Below the pieces are notes generated by a model. The model did not search any database. It saw only the letters and a program-made list of their open reading frames with translations, and was not told where the DNA came from. Positions 12,621 to 26,759 of a stretch of DNA of 64,000 bases are shown here, piece after piece. The DNA lies in NCBI GenBank assembly GCA_949318235.1, contig OX439131.1:2890309-2954308 (forward strand), written 5' to 3'. Source of the stretch: Ecdyonurus torrentis (Eukaryota > Arthropoda > Insecta > Ephemeroptera > Heptageniidae). The first letter of the stretch is position 1. Each line of letters opens with the position of its first letter. The position numbers and the translations under genes are program-made.

Positions 12621-15600
12621 GTTTATTAGCAATGTATCTCTGCATTTAAAACTTTCCAGTCTGAATGCCAGTGCGGTTTTCTTGAGAAAAAGTCTAGTCG
12701 TGTAATATTCAGAGATAGGATAGTAGGGGTTCTGTGTTTTACCCTTGTCCTCTTGATTGGCTTGATTTGGCTTGATCAATCAGATCTCAATCAATATTTC
12801 AATCAATATTTATACAATCATGAAAAATTTTATTTTAACATTTCACTGCATTTATTATAACTGACTATTTATATCTCGACTGAAATTAAAGAAAAAGCCA
12901 ATATTGATATTGTAATCGTTTCATGTGAAAACTTTATGTTAAAGTATCTTAGAAGAAGTCAATTTTTAATGGTAGTATTATTTTTTGTTTGAATACTTGC
13001 TTATGAAATATTGAATTTCTAGTCGTCCGCTAATGAGCGAGGTAAAAATATGAAAACATTGGAAAAATGAACGTAAAGAGAAGGCAAAGCAAAAGTTGCA
13101 AAACCGAGCAATTATCTTTGCCATGTATCTCTAATATACGTGAGTTGAGTGGTATGTGTGTGGATAATAATAATTATACTTTTATATTTTAAACTGTCAA
13201 ACTGTCGACATTTTGAAATATCATTTTCTTGAATGTTTGAAAGTATGTCATTTATCTAAGCATGAGTATACGTGTTTAATTGATCTCCTCCACCAACGTG
13301 TTATCACGCTTAACAGCAATTTTGTGCAATGTCAACGTTTTTACTCGCAGTTGCCGCGGGCTGCTGCGCTGCTGTAGAGAGACTGATTTGATTGAAAAGT
13401 GACGGCTAGCAAGCTCCTAATTGCCGGCCTGTCTCTCTATCTCTCGCGACTCTAAAACACATCGCCGCAACAACTAATTTATATTCAAACTTTATAAAAC
13501 AAAAGAATAAGATTTTGCTAATTTTTTTAATTGTTGTTTTTTTCTACGATTTGGAGAAATTTTATACAAATTTTTATTGTTTTGATCCAAATTTAAAACT
13601 TACAAATTTGGTTGAAACACAAAGTGCTCAAAGCTGTGAATCCTCTGCATTATGTTTCTTTGCTTTATATCTTGTAGTCATGATACAAAAACATGGATTG
13701 TAAGGCTTATACTACAATGTTACAATAATGATTAAAAAAAATCAATCAATGAATATATATGTTCAAATACACACGTATGATAGAAAGATGAATTTGAATA
13801 ATTAATTATTTTTTATTCGAACAAAATTTAATGTTCTGTGTAGAAATATATTTTACCAATTAAACTCTACGCGTGTTTTTCTCATAAGAATAGCATTGAA
13901 AATTTAGAACAAATTTTTAAATGGTAAAAATAAATATTATCACAATCGTGTTGTATACCATTGTGTGGCTTGTTTATTTTTTTAAACATATTTTATAAAT
14001 AAAATTTGATACCAGTTTGTTTTTCATTATAGTTGGCAAAATACCATGAATACTTGTAACAGAAAACCAAAACTTTTATTATTTGTGTTTATTATTAAAT
14101 TATTGCAATGTGAGTACCAAAATGTATTCGCTTTTAATTTCATTTAATTGTTAGAGAAATATACAGTTTATAGTAATATGTTAAAAAGGCAATGTTTACA
14201 TACAGTATATCGATATTCCATGTTATAATTTAATGTATTTCATTATCAATATTTTAATTACAAAGCTTGTAAAAATAAAGTCATTAAGAGGAAAGCGTAG
14301 GAATGTTAGAAAATTATTACTGAATGCTTAGCAAAGAAATTTGGGCAATATATATACAGGTGTTTCTCTTCAATCTCAACTTTAATGTTAAACAAATTTA
14401 ATGATTAATTAAATTGTATAAATAATTAACGACCAAAATTATTACATTGCTTTTTGCGGTTTAATTTTCATATATAAAAGTTTTTTTACGTATTTATATA
14501 TACAAAAATTCCCTAAGCAGTCGTAAACAAAGCGAGAGAAAAAAATAAAATAAAGGAAATTACTTTTTGGTATAATATATATATATATATGGGGTTGGGT
14601 GGTGTGATTTAGAGTAACGTATAAATATCAGTGTTATTGTGTTTGAAAATAAAATCTTTTTTTTTTTTATAGGGCTGTGCAATATTTAACATTGGACAAA
14701 CTTTTAATTTGAAAAAAAAAAAAAAAAAAAAAAAAGGATATAAATTAAATGGGTTTATGATAACAAAAAATATAAGATTTTTAGGTTGAAATAAAGTTTG
14801 GTTTAATCTTACTTTCAAATCTTGTATCAAATCTTTGTAACATTTCTTCATAATATATACATTCGTTTTTCTTTTTTGTCATTTAAGAATCTTGGGGTGG
14901 GGATAAAGATAATATTAATGAGTCCAAAAACAAAAATTAAATTAATATACATACTACAATCTTTTTTTGCATTATTTTTTTCCCTCCTTTTTTACTGTCC
15001 TTGGCAGTTTAAAAACAATTAACAGTGAATAGGAAATAATTTTCAATTTAATCTCATATCTAACGACAAACACATAAATAATAAAATAATACAAAATAAT
15101 ATTTATGAATTTAATCAAATTATTGTTCCAAATTAAAGTGAGTATATCAATTTCGTCGATTTATAAAGTTGGGATCAAAATAATTAGCAGTATTAAGAAA
15201 GAAGAAAAAATTATTCAGATTTCCAAGTATTGATGGCAGATTGTCATGTATTTTCGCAGTAATATAATATGGGCTATGGGCTCCTTTCATTATAATTGAT
15301 ATATGCATAATATATTTATTATGTACTGTACATTGCATATTTATGTATATACATATGTGTACAGAGTGAAACTTTGTAATATGGTGCATTCAACTATATT
15401 TGTCTCAATTTATAACATTTACATGATACGATACATTTAAACGAATTATGCTGCAATATATTTTTTTAATTCAAAAAGTTGAAGTTTTATAAATATTCAT
15501 ATTCATGAGCTTGAAAGCATCTTGGCGCGTTTATACTTTATATGATGATGATAAATAAAAGTATGTATATATACACACACACACATAGCTAATGTATCTT

Positions 15601-16215
15601 ATATTTATGTGTGACTTGAGTGAGAGAGGGGTGGAGTCATGTTGAACAAGAAAAGAGCATCAGTGAAGTAAGTGATTGTAATCACAAAAACACAAAAGTC
15701 AAAATCCATCACTATGGAGATCAGTGACAAGCAAACCTCGGGCGTTCGTTCACTTTATGGCATCGCATCGCATCGTGCGTGTGGGTGTGTGGGTGTATTT
15801 ATTGGAGAGTATAGTTTTTATTGTTTGAATTAATTAAATCTGGAGTATTTGTACATGGCTTTATTGCCCATATCAAAGTTGTATTTCAAACTTTAAATAA
15901 GTTTACCTTTTTTTTTTCTTTTTAACCATAAATGAGATTATATGTAAATAAAGTCATGTAAAGTTGAATTCTCAATGGACATAAAATTAAGCTTAAATTG
16001 GCGTATTTTTGCCTAATTGTAATCATGAAATTACGTCAATTTACGGTGATTTTTTCGGTCAGCCACTGTAATAGTTAGCTAAAGAATTGATATAAGGATT
16101 GTGTAACGAATTTATTTAGGTTCAACGTGGCATAATGGTTTAAAATTTTACGTATGTGTGTTGTTAATATTTATTAGCTTAAGTTTAAAAGAATTTTACA
16201 TTCAATACAATAAAT

Positions 16216-16250
<35 letters not shown>

Positions 16251-16673
16251 AATTTCTTTTTATTGCATGTTTATCAATTTAAAAGTTATAACAATGTATG
16301 TAAGGAATGTGAACTCATGCTTTTAAAAATAAACTTTAAATTTACAATCAATTTATTTTATTTTAAAAAAGTGAACACAAAATTCACATTATATTCAAAC
16401 AAAATAAAACATAAAGAAATTTAAAGTAGTCTTTAAATTGAAATCCTTTTAGAGTAAAAAGATAATTTGACGTTTCTTATGTTTACGAATGTTATTATTT
16501 TTTTATATATATTTAATATTCTTGATTACTATTTGTGAAATAGAACAGGTTTATCTATTTTATATTGTTACTGAACCAGAGAGAAAGAATCGAATATTTA
16601 TTTATAACTGAAATTCGTTATTTCTATATTGGTGCGGCGGCTTATCGTTGAAGCTCTATATGTTTACCATTAG

Positions 16674-16678
<5 letters not shown>

Positions 16679-16720
<42 letters not shown>
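16679..16720. repeat. (CT)n microsatellite
   Basis: About 21 units. Confidence 0.97.
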
Positions 16721-16722
<2 letters not shown>

Positions 16723-16841
16723 AGCTAACGGCATACGCATTACATTAAAATGTTACAGCAAAAGAGCCACAAATTTCATATGTAAATTGTTTGTTGCTTG
16801 CACGGCAAGATAACAACTAAAATATTTGCCCTCTCTATTAT

Positions 16842-16878
<37 letters not shown>

Positions 16879-19144
16879 GGTTAAAAATAGTAGATACGTA
16901 TAATATATTTTATTTTATATACACCCTTAAAATATTATTTGAGATAAAAAAGTCTCTTTCCATCCTCTTCCAGACCCCATCTCTTATATCTGATTAAATA
17001 ATATAAACTTTATTTCTAATCTAGTTATATTATATAAGATATAAAAAATAAATATTATATAGTCATTAAAAATTAAAAATTTTGTTTAAAAAGTTAAAAA
17101 GTAATTTAAATTATATTAGTCCCCATGGTTTTTAACAAGCTTTTTTTTTTTTTTTTGATATGGATAAAAATATTTTTAATTAAGTTTCTCTGGAGGGCAG
17201 GATGAGGTAAAATTAAAAATATTTCAATAAAGATATCTTGTGTGGTATAATAAACATCTGTGTACGTTGTATATATTATAGTGATGTTGATACAACTTGG
17301 AGAGAGAGAGAATCCAATTATCCATACCTGATTTTACCTCCAGTAACTAACACTTCTAACGTTGGTCTAAAGTCAGCATGGTTTGAACCAAATGAAACAT
17401 TGTTGTTGCGGTTACTTTTCGACTCCATATACATGATGATGATGTAATGACTGCAGTGTTCCTTTGGTGCAATATTTTTAATGTGCAATAAATTTTATTT
17501 TTGTGCAATCTTCATTAAAAAAAACATGGAATTTTATTGCAATCAAATTTATTGCACATTGAAAATATTGCAACGTGTGAACAGGCTGTTATGCTTTATA
17601 AAAGTAATTATTCTGTTTTTTTCCTCGAATTTTTTATAGAAATAAAAAGTTATGCTTACGAAGTAATTTAAGTTTCTAAATATTAAATAAACAAATTTTA
17701 TTAGTTTGAATGTTTTATTAATTCTGATCTCGTTAACAAATGTGTGTTCCACATTTTAATAATGATCTACCCAAAAGTTTTTATCAGAATGGTATCTGAC
17801 ACAATCTGCTTTGAGTTGATGTAACATTTGATGACAAAAAATCCGTAAAATCAGGAGATTTTGGTTTTCTGACTTATGACCGCACTTACTTAGTTAGCTA
17901 TAAAGAGTTACTGAATTTTTGCATTTGGAAGACTTTCAACAATATGAAATAAAATTAGTGATCGATTTGATTCAAAACCACATTGAGAGAGAGAGAGAGA
18001 GAGAGCACATTTTTGAATGGGATAAGTTTAGTTATAGGCCTGGAAACCCCAAAAATTTAATTTAATTCAATATCGTTAAAAATTAACAATGTATCCACAT
18101 TGTTTCCGGCTTATGTGGGCGGAGTTAAAAATACTTTAATTAATCAGGGTACTCAAGTTATAGAGAAGTATGTGTGGTGTCCTAGCTGAGCCTTTGCTAG
18201 TGCGCAAATATTTAATAATAGTTCCTGTTTATAATATCTAATCTAACTATATAATACTGAAGCCGACTTACGTATGTACAAATACAAATCTTAATCACAA
18301 CACAAGGTTATACAGCAAATCTAATTTATATTATACACTCTAAGCAAATTATTAATATACAAGTCCCGGTGATTAATTGGAAAACATTTGTTTTCAATCG
18401 TGAAATTACAATCTTTTATACTTTGATTTCAACTTGTTGTAATTTGATAAAGAATAACGTAATTTTAATTTATAAATATCTCTCTTAATTAATTTTTATT
18501 TATTTATTTATTCAAAAACAGACAAGTGTTAATACACTGAGAAAAAAATTTAGTTTGATATTTTCTACTCTGCTTGCTTGAAGAATGGTTTCTTAAAACT
18601 GATTCTAACTTAACATTACATTTTATAAATACTGTATATAGATCATGTTTATATTATTATATCAAACTCTTATAGAGTACATAAAATGCATGAGAGAGTA
18701 CCTAAAATTATATTATAATTTTTAATACTATAGAGATTTTAAATAGTCTAATAGTAAAATTGGGTATAGAGAGAGCATTATACCCATGCATTTATTACAG
18801 GGTACTCAATACTCATTTGCATCTATACACTCTAGCCAGTTTGAATATGTAGTGAAAATACACACATGATTTGACGTACAATCAATGGATGGATTTCAAT
18901 CGCGTTTCCGAAAGTTCTGCAATGTGATTTATTGCAATGTGATTATTGAATATCATCTAATGTAAGTGCTTTTTAAATATTTTATTGACAATCATTTCTA
19001 CATTTCTACATTGTATCATTTATCACTTAGGGGCAATAACCTAAGTTAATGATTTTTAATTGTGCCGTGAATGTAGATGGAACGTAATGAATAAAGAATT
19101 GAGCGTTGCAAGAGTGAACATTTAATTTCTCAGTGTACCTTTTT

Positions 19145-19253
<109 letters not shown>

Positions 19254-20127
19254 CTCAGCAACTTAAGGTTTAAGTATAATTATAATTCAATTAACTTTTG
19301 TTGTTGTTTATTTTGATATAGCGATAAGATAATTTTAATGTTCAAACACCGTAATGCTGAAATTTTGCCAGTAGTTCGATCGACAAAGTCAATTTTACCG
19401 CAATGAATTTTGAATTGTGATTATCTTGAATGATTTCAAAGTATCTACGACGATTTATGAAGCTTATATACAATGAGTAATCTCTTTAGCAGGACTGCTA
19501 TAATATGAGATAATATTTGATGTATGTGTAATATTAATTACACGTTATGTATTACGTTGATATCAATCATGTTCTAGGATAATTTCAATATAACAAAGAC
19601 AGATCTATATAGCAATCTAATGACAAATTGTTAACTCTATGTTACTATAATCAGATCTTCATGCAGTCAAAATCTCTCTGTATGTACGCTTGACCAATAT
19701 TGAAATTTTAAACTTTTGAAATCCATTTGTATTCTTCTCATAATAAGCATAACATTAAAAAATGTGCGGAAATATTACAGTAGTGAAAATTTTTATCTTG
19801 GGTCAAATATACTGTAGTAGTAATATTTATGTTGTGTTATAAACTTGGTTGCATGCAATTTTTATTCTTTTAAGTGAGTGCAAATATACGTATTGCACAA
19901 TGAAAATATTATAGTTCATGTGGAAAAAAATTAAAAATCATTAATATACAGAAACAAACATTAAAAAAAAAATTTAAAAGGACATTAATCCTTAAAAAAA
20001 AAAAGTCACGCATGTTGATTTTCTCCCTTGTTGTGTAGTTCTAATATGGTGTTTTTTAATTTTCATCAATGGGGTTTCCAAATAAAAGTCTACTTAGTTT
20101 AATAAAATAGTTTCTATATACGATAGC

Positions 20128-20129
<2 letters not shown>

Positions 20130-20224
<95 letters not shown>
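20130..20224. repeat. (GA)n microsatellite, long
   Basis: About 47 uninterrupted units. Confidence 0.97.
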
Positions 20225-20225
<1 letters not shown>

Positions 20226-20813
20226 AGTGCAATGGTATTAATTTTACTGGACTAAAAAGGTCCAAAAAGTGTTCCAGGCACTCTGTTAAGTTTATATTTT
20301 ATATGTGTATATAAATAAAATATTATTACTTCAAAAGAAAACCAACTGGGGTGTTAAAACGGTATTATATATATAATATATAATAGTAAATTTACACCCA
20401 CCTACTTCTATACATATTTTAAATATATAATATCTCGAAAGTTAATCTAAAATTACAAACTAAGTGAAGCATTAAAAACAAAAAATTGTCTTGTTATTTA
20501 GCTGTGATGCGAGTGCGAAATGAGGAGATAATAGCTCGGCATGTGTTGCGGTATTTTATTGTCTAATTGTGTGTTAAAAAAAAAAACTAACTCCATTGTG
20601 TTTGCTTTACACAGAAAACAATACAAGCACTTTTTTTTATCACATAGTAATAAAGTTTTTAAGAGTCAAATATTTGCTCGGCAATGTGCCAAACATTTAA
20701 AGTCTTATCCCCCCCACCCCACATCACCAGCCCAAAATGCCTTTATATTAAATATATTATGTTGGCCTTTGTTCATGCATGGTCCCGAGTTACACTCTAC
20801 AAAATCTTGTGTC

Positions 20814-20913
20814 AGGGGGCTGATTCTGTAACTTCATAACGAACGAAATTATTCGATATCTAATGCAAATTTGTTTGTTGCAACAAAACGAAAAAGTTAC
20901 AGAATCGCCCCCC
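20814..20913. repeat. Short MITE-like inverted repeat, about 100 bp
   Basis: The left arm AGGGGGCTGATTCTGTAACT (20814-20833) pairs with the right arm AGTTACAGAATCGCCCCCC (20895-20913), with one indel. The interior (about 60 bp) contains AACGAACGAAATTATTCGA and TTGTTGCAACAAAACGAAA. GC-rich tips contrast with the flanks. No coding capacity. Confidence 0.6.
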
Positions 20914-22029
20914 AGGTCTGTGAATGCGGAAAACCCTTATTTCTTTCTATATCTTTATTTGCTTCTGCAGCTGATAGCAAGAGATGATGAAAAATACCTT
21001 AAATTCCAACTTCAAAGTTTTATTATGTATAACAATTTTACAAAGATATGAAAACGTTTTCTTTTCGCACACCATATTGTTGTCTGATGGTGTGGAAACT
21101 CTTGGAATTGTTTACATAATAAAATTTATGAAGACGCGCGTTATTTTACACGAAATATATATAGCAGGGGATGTTGAGATTACAGTGGGGGTGAAAAGAC
21201 ATTAACATACATAATATGTACTTCAAATTATACAAGGACTACCGATCTGTTACATTTCTTTATATGAAATGGGTGTTGAAATTGTAATTTAGTGCGTGCA
21301 ATAAAATAATCATAATAATTTTTCTTCTTTTTTTGTGTGAATATAATTAGAAGTCAGTTTTGGTTCTATTAAGAAATTTCCCAGAAATAAATACGAGCTG
21401 CACTATCTTAATTCATTTCTACATTTATTGGCAAATGGACAGTAATGTTTATTAATATGACATATTAAATAAGTAAAAATTATTCTGAATATATATGGTG
21501 CACTGTAAAAGGTTATCGGTGTTAAAACAGCACCAACAATAAATTTCTATTATGGCTTAAAACACAAAAAAGTGTGTCCTGAAGTAATTCACATTTAAAT
21601 ATTTTTGGCCTCAGTGCAGTAGTTTTCTCATAAAAAAGGTACCTAAAAACATGGTCCCACAATGCTAAAGAATAGGGAACCATAAGCTTTTCCCGCGCAC
21701 CTTACCGATAACCTCCAATAATGTAAAGCAAAGTAATCCTTAAAGTACACTTGTGATTGACACGTTAAGGAGCTGACATTTTGACATATTTGAGTAAGTT
21801 ATGAAACACTTGGGGTCACTGCAGTCGTGTTATAGCCAAGCCCACATATGTTTTCGTAAACAAATAAACTCAAATGTTTGTTTACTCACCTCCCTTTCCC
21901 TCTTCAAAAAAATGAGAAAGATATCAAACAAGACTGAATATTATAAATAATTTAAAAGACGTATAACTGTCAGTTATTTTGGTGGTAAAATGTAAATATC
22001 TTTCTTACACATAACATTAAATATGACAG

Positions 22030-22031
<2 letters not shown>

Positions 22032-22069
<38 letters not shown>
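22032..22069. repeat. (CT)n microsatellite
   Basis: About 19 units, then CACTCTCACTC. Confidence 0.96.
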
Positions 22070-22075
<6 letters not shown>

Positions 22076-22333
22076 ACTCGTAAGTCTGCAAATAAAATAC
22101 AAGTCTTTCACGGTATTCACTTTTTTTTTTTAATAATAATAATAAAAAACTTCTTCTAGATTTGTAAATTTCAACATTTTATTTATTTTCTCGCTGAAGT
22201 ATGGATTTTTTTTTTTGACATTTACTAAAAGTGTACTATTCTAAAGCTTCTAAGACAAATAAGAAGCAGAAAATATGAGGCACCTATTTATCTTCATAGG
22301 TATAGAGATTAGAGAGCGAGAGAAATTTTGTTT

Positions 22334-22382
22334 TGTGTGTTTGTGTGTGTGTGTATGTGTGTGTAAGAGAGAGAGAGAGAGG
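22334..22382. repeat. Compound (GT)n-(GA)n
   Basis: Interrupted GT repeats followed by GA units. Confidence 0.9.
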
Positions 22383-22820
22383 ACCATGTTTTTAGAATAC
22401 AATATTAATTTTTACTGCGTACACAAACAAAACAGCAAATTATTTGAAAGTCGTTATTCAATCATTAAATTTTTATTTTTACACACTTTACTCGTAACTA
22501 TTAAATTAACGAACATTTTGCGTATGTATATTTTGTTGTTGTTGTGGTGGTTTTTGTTGATATACAATACGAAGCCCAGCTTACATAACAAGGTATCTGT
22601 TTTGTTGTTGTTTTATAACTTTTTTTTAACATGCATATAATATAAAAAATAAAATTTAAAATTCTTCTTCATTCATTTAGATAAATGTATCTGATATAGA
22701 TTTTAAAGAATGTTTTTTATAATATAATTTAAAATATGTATTCAGTTTTTAAATTAATAACAATCACAATTTAATAATCTTTATTGAATATCTGTTACGT
22801 TTTTATTTAGTCCCGTTGTA

Positions 22821-22848
22821 TCTCTCTCTCTCTCTCTCTCTCTCTCGC
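22821..22848. repeat. (CT)n microsatellite
   Basis: About 14 units. Confidence 0.95.
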
Positions 22849-23490
22849 CTTGCGCGCACCGTGACAATTGGTCATTGTTGACCTAAGGCCCAACGTAGTT
22901 TAAATATGTAAAATAGATAGAGAGAATGACAGACAAAATGTTACTATTTATTACATATTGAAACAAAGTTTTTCTTCGCATGAATGATGTATAGCACGTA
23001 TAAATGCTACAAAAACTTTTAAAAACTTTACTATGAAATAATATTTTAATCAAATTAGTTTTAACTTGTTTTAAGCTATACGTAGCAAACAGTATTTTCC
23101 CCCCACAAATATACGAATAAATATGAAGTACGGGGAAAAGGTTTGATAATATTTTATAAACAGCAAATTTAAGATAAAACATTGTTGCTCATTTTTATAG
23201 TAATAGCTAATAGCTATATGTTTTTTTTTTTTTTTTTTTTTTTCACGCCTTCTAATTACTAGTTATTAATTTCTATAAAGTTGTTATTAAAATTTACTTC
23301 GTTTTTTCAGTAAATTTATGAATTATTTGGCATTTTATTAAAAAAATATAAGGCCTGTTTAAAATACAGCTACAACGTCTATATTTAATCAATGCATGAT
23401 GGTCAAAAGCACATTATATCGATCGACAGAAAAATGTTAAAAATTATTTTTAAATTATTATTATTATTTTTTTTTTTTGCCTGATAAATA

Positions 23491-23580
23491 ATGCTTGTTA
23501 CGGGTGGTATGGTGACGTGTAATGAATCAATAGCGTGCTGAAAACCAGTGGAAGACCCCTAATTTCTTATCCTGTAGCAT
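23491..23580. repeat. 'TGCTTGTTACC' repeat family, copy 2
   Basis: ATGCTTGTTACGGGTGGTAT, GGTGACGTGTAATGAATCAA, TAGCGTGCTGAAAACCAG, then GACCCCTAATTTCTTATCC. Same order as copy 1. Confidence 0.5.
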
Positions 23581-23740
23581 TTTGAGACCATCCTTCAGGA
23601 GATGTGTGAGATAACTGCAGTTAGGACCGAGTAATTTAAATTACGCATATTAGACTAGATACACTTAATACACTTATACATTATAATGATAAAATCATTA
23701 GTTAGCATTACGGTAGAGTCGCACAGAGAGCAATGTTCAG

Positions 23741-23940
23741 TTTTCTTTTCTTTTCTTTTCTTTTCTTTTCTTTTCTTTTCTTTTCTTTTCTTTTCTTTTC
23801 TTTTCTTTTCTTTTCTTTTCTTTTCTTTTCTTTTCTTTTCTTTTCTTTTCTTTTCTTTTCTTTTCTTTTCTTTTTTCTTTTCTTACTTTTTTTTTCATTT
23901 CATTTCTTTCTTTTCTTTTCCTTTTCTTTTCTTTTCTTTC

Positions 23941-23971
<31 letters not shown>
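23741..23971. repeat. (TTTTC)n pentanucleotide tract
   Basis: About 26 near-perfect units (23741-23872), then about 100 bp of decayed TTTC/TTTTC and poly-T. Frames through it read Ser-Phe-Leu-Phe-Phe repeats, which are not genes. Confidence 0.97.
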
Positions 23972-23972
<1 letters not shown>

Positions 23973-25612
23973 CTTGCTCGAAAGTACTCTCATCCTCACC
24001 ACAAGAACAAAGATAATATTAGATAGATAACAATCAGTTCCTATAAATGCATCACGAAGTGACAAGACACCGGCGTGGTGCGATGTAATGACGGCACTTT
24101 AGAGTGTGAACAACGCGCCGGTCAGCATTTTGATATTCAAACCAAAATGTTATTTTATCGTAAATATATTTTCACCAAGGTGGTCTTATAGCTGGAGCGA
24201 CTCCAACAAAATACACATGAAAGAAAGAGAGTCTGCATAACAAAGTTATAAAAACAAAAAATTTGTCATATAGAAAAAAAAAAAAAAAAAAAAAGTGAAA
24301 TATTACCCATTCTTGAGATTACGTTTTAGTTTTATAGAAATAAATTTGTTGTAGTGCACGCTCTTGTGACCATGGTATCATCTAATAACATGACTCAGGA
24401 TGTATGAAGTATAGATACTGACAAAAGACCGCTTTGTTCTTTCACTGCAAACGTTTAGACAGAATTTTTGCCATGAGAAATTGTACTTCACTTTTCTAAA
24501 ATTAATAATAAATAAAAGCTTTGTTATTCTAGTAAACAAAGAATTGATTTTCGAAGAGAACATGATTTGATTTTTAGAAAAGGATAAAAAAATAAATATA
24601 CGTTTCAAATAATTTCATTACTTCTTTCTTCGTTATTATTATAATTTTATAGTTTTCAAACTTAACTTGAATTTTGTATCATACACATTTCATTTGGTTT
24701 CTATTTTTTATTAAAAGAAAAAATAAACGTTGAATAACTGCCACTAATAAAAAGGCAGCCAAAGCGATGTATTATAAATATACCGCATGTTAGCATAATA
24801 TAATAGAAGCATTAAAAGTACATACATAATAATATATAGTATAGACACAAAATGAATAATGAAAAATGTGTTACTTAAATATCGATAAATGAAAGTACTT
24901 ACCTAATAAATTTATATCTTTAGAAATCGGCAAATAAAATTAATCTTTTGAGCTCTTTGAAATTGCAAAAGTTTTCAATGCAAGTAGCTTATAATACAAT
25001 AATATAATCAAATTTTATAATAATAATAATAATAAAAGATTTAATATAGCTGTATACATAACAATATAATATAATTGTATAATATATATAAGTATATAAC
25101 ATAATATAAATAATAATAACTAAATTTTATTATTATTTATAATAGTATAATAATACTTAAGTAAATTTCCTGTCCATTTTTAAACGAAGATAAATCAGTT
25201 ATTATGTATGCGTGCATTGAATAATATTAACGATTAAAAAGCATCTCTTTTAAAATCCTTTCTCTTGTGCTATAGAGCGTTATTTTAATATGACAATGGG
25301 AACTACAATAATAATATATTATTGTATGTATACATTAGAGGACATAAAAAAGTATTATATTATGAGTAAGTTACACGAGTTAACAAAAGTTCTTTGTCTT
25401 TGATATGCGACTGCATAATAACTAATGATATACGAGTACATATAAACATGCATAATCTGTGTCAACATAATACTGTATGTCAAGTACAAGCATTGGGATG
25501 GAAATTTTGAATTTATTGTCTAGGTAAACTCTAACAAATATACGTTGAAAAGTTAGTACAATACACAGTTTTGCATTGCTATTAAGTTATTGTATATAAA
25601 ATTTAACACTTA

Positions 25613-25785
25613 TGACGTGACTAAGCGTATAAATTCTCACGACAATATGAAAGTGACGTCACAAGCGTTAGGGCCAAATGGATAGGTTTGCAACGACCAA
25701 GTTTGGTGAATATTTTATCGTGATTCTAACGTTTGTGACGTTTTTTATGTTTTTATCGCTAGTTTGTTAACGTTTAGTGACGTCA
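25613..25785. promoter_or_regulatory. CRE (TGACGTCA) motif cluster
   Basis: TGACGTGA (25613-25620), TGACGTCA (25654-25661), TGTGACGTTT (from 25735) and TGACGTCA (25778-25785) lie within 173 bp. Several are linked to GCGTTA/CGTTAA words (CACAAGCGTTAG, CTAACGTTTGTG, CATAACCGTTAA) in both orientations. Either a CREB/ATF-type cluster or a decayed repeat. Confidence 0.3.
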
Positions 25786-25920
25786 TAACCGTTAATTGAA
25801 AACATTTTGAAAATGTTCAAGCTTTTCAACGAAATGCTTAGTAAACATATTATAATGCAGTTCTTCAACGAAAAAAAACACGTAAAAAAATACGTAAAAA
25901 AAATACGTAACTGACACTAC

Positions 25921-26230
25921 AATGGCATTAAAGCATAACTGTTGCTACGTTGGAACAACATAAATATTTATTCTATAATATGCAACATAATCTTTATGCG
26001 ATAATATTATGTATAGTCATTTATTTATTATTTTCATTAAAGATAAATCAGTTGCAATGAATAAATTTTGCTGAAATTGCTCTTAAGCATCATTATGAAT
26101 AAATTTTGCAATAAAAATATTATTTATTTATTTATTTTATTTATTATGTGTATCATATTTATTTTTGTCCGTGTTGTATAGTAATTATGCTACATAGCAT
26201 AACAGTTACGCTGTACAGTACGTACTACGT
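25921..26230. repeat. Degenerate GCATAA-family segments
   Basis: Family words recur: AAGCATAACTGTTGCTACG, GAACAACATAAATATTTATT, AAATTTTGCTGAAATTGCTC and TTATGCTACATAGCATAA. Ends are not preserved, so this may be one or two decayed copies. Confidence 0.4.
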
Positions 26231-26665
26231 ACAGTGATGTTATTCTAAATTAGCAAAATTTATGGTATTTATGTATGACATATTATTCAATGCAGTAAAA
26301 TACGTATATTTGTCGCGTTTGTTGACTGAACAACAATGCTATAAGTACACGTTATTTCCATAAGACATTACAATACGTATAGTAGTAATATTTTACATCA
26401 CAGTGACTGTACATTACGTAATCTCTCATAGATATACGTACTTATACGTTGAGTATTAAAACATGAAAACAAAAGAAGTTTAATGTCTCCTTCTCATTGT
26501 TGTTCTCGCCTTATGCAAGAGCGCAATGCTTATGTTAATGCAAAAAAGGTAATAAAATAAACATGATAGTAAATATTGATTGTATTATCTTAATTGTTCT
26601 TTGTATATTTATGAAGACTTTTTATTGTTTTGTTGACATAATGGAGGCTTTCTATATTTTTATAG

Positions 26666-26669
<4 letters not shown>

Positions 26670-26755
<86 letters not shown>
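26670..26755. repeat. (CT)n microsatellite
   Basis: About 43 uninterrupted units. Confidence 0.97.

Positions 26756-26759
<4 letters not shown>

Noticed and set aside
13320..13460. GC-rich patch after TTTTTACTCGCAG
   Set aside because: It looks like an acceptor, but frames stop within 9-17 codons or lack a good donor. Not convincing as an exon.
22275..22640. 121-codon frame with hydrophobic segments
   Set aside because: It runs through GT and GA repeats, then AT-rich sequence giving Leu/Phe/Ile-rich residues. No domain, splice or promoter context.
23686..24030. 114-codon Ser-Phe-Leu-Phe-Phe frame
   Set aside because: Product of the TTTTC pentanucleotide tract. Any period-5 repeat without stops gives such frames.
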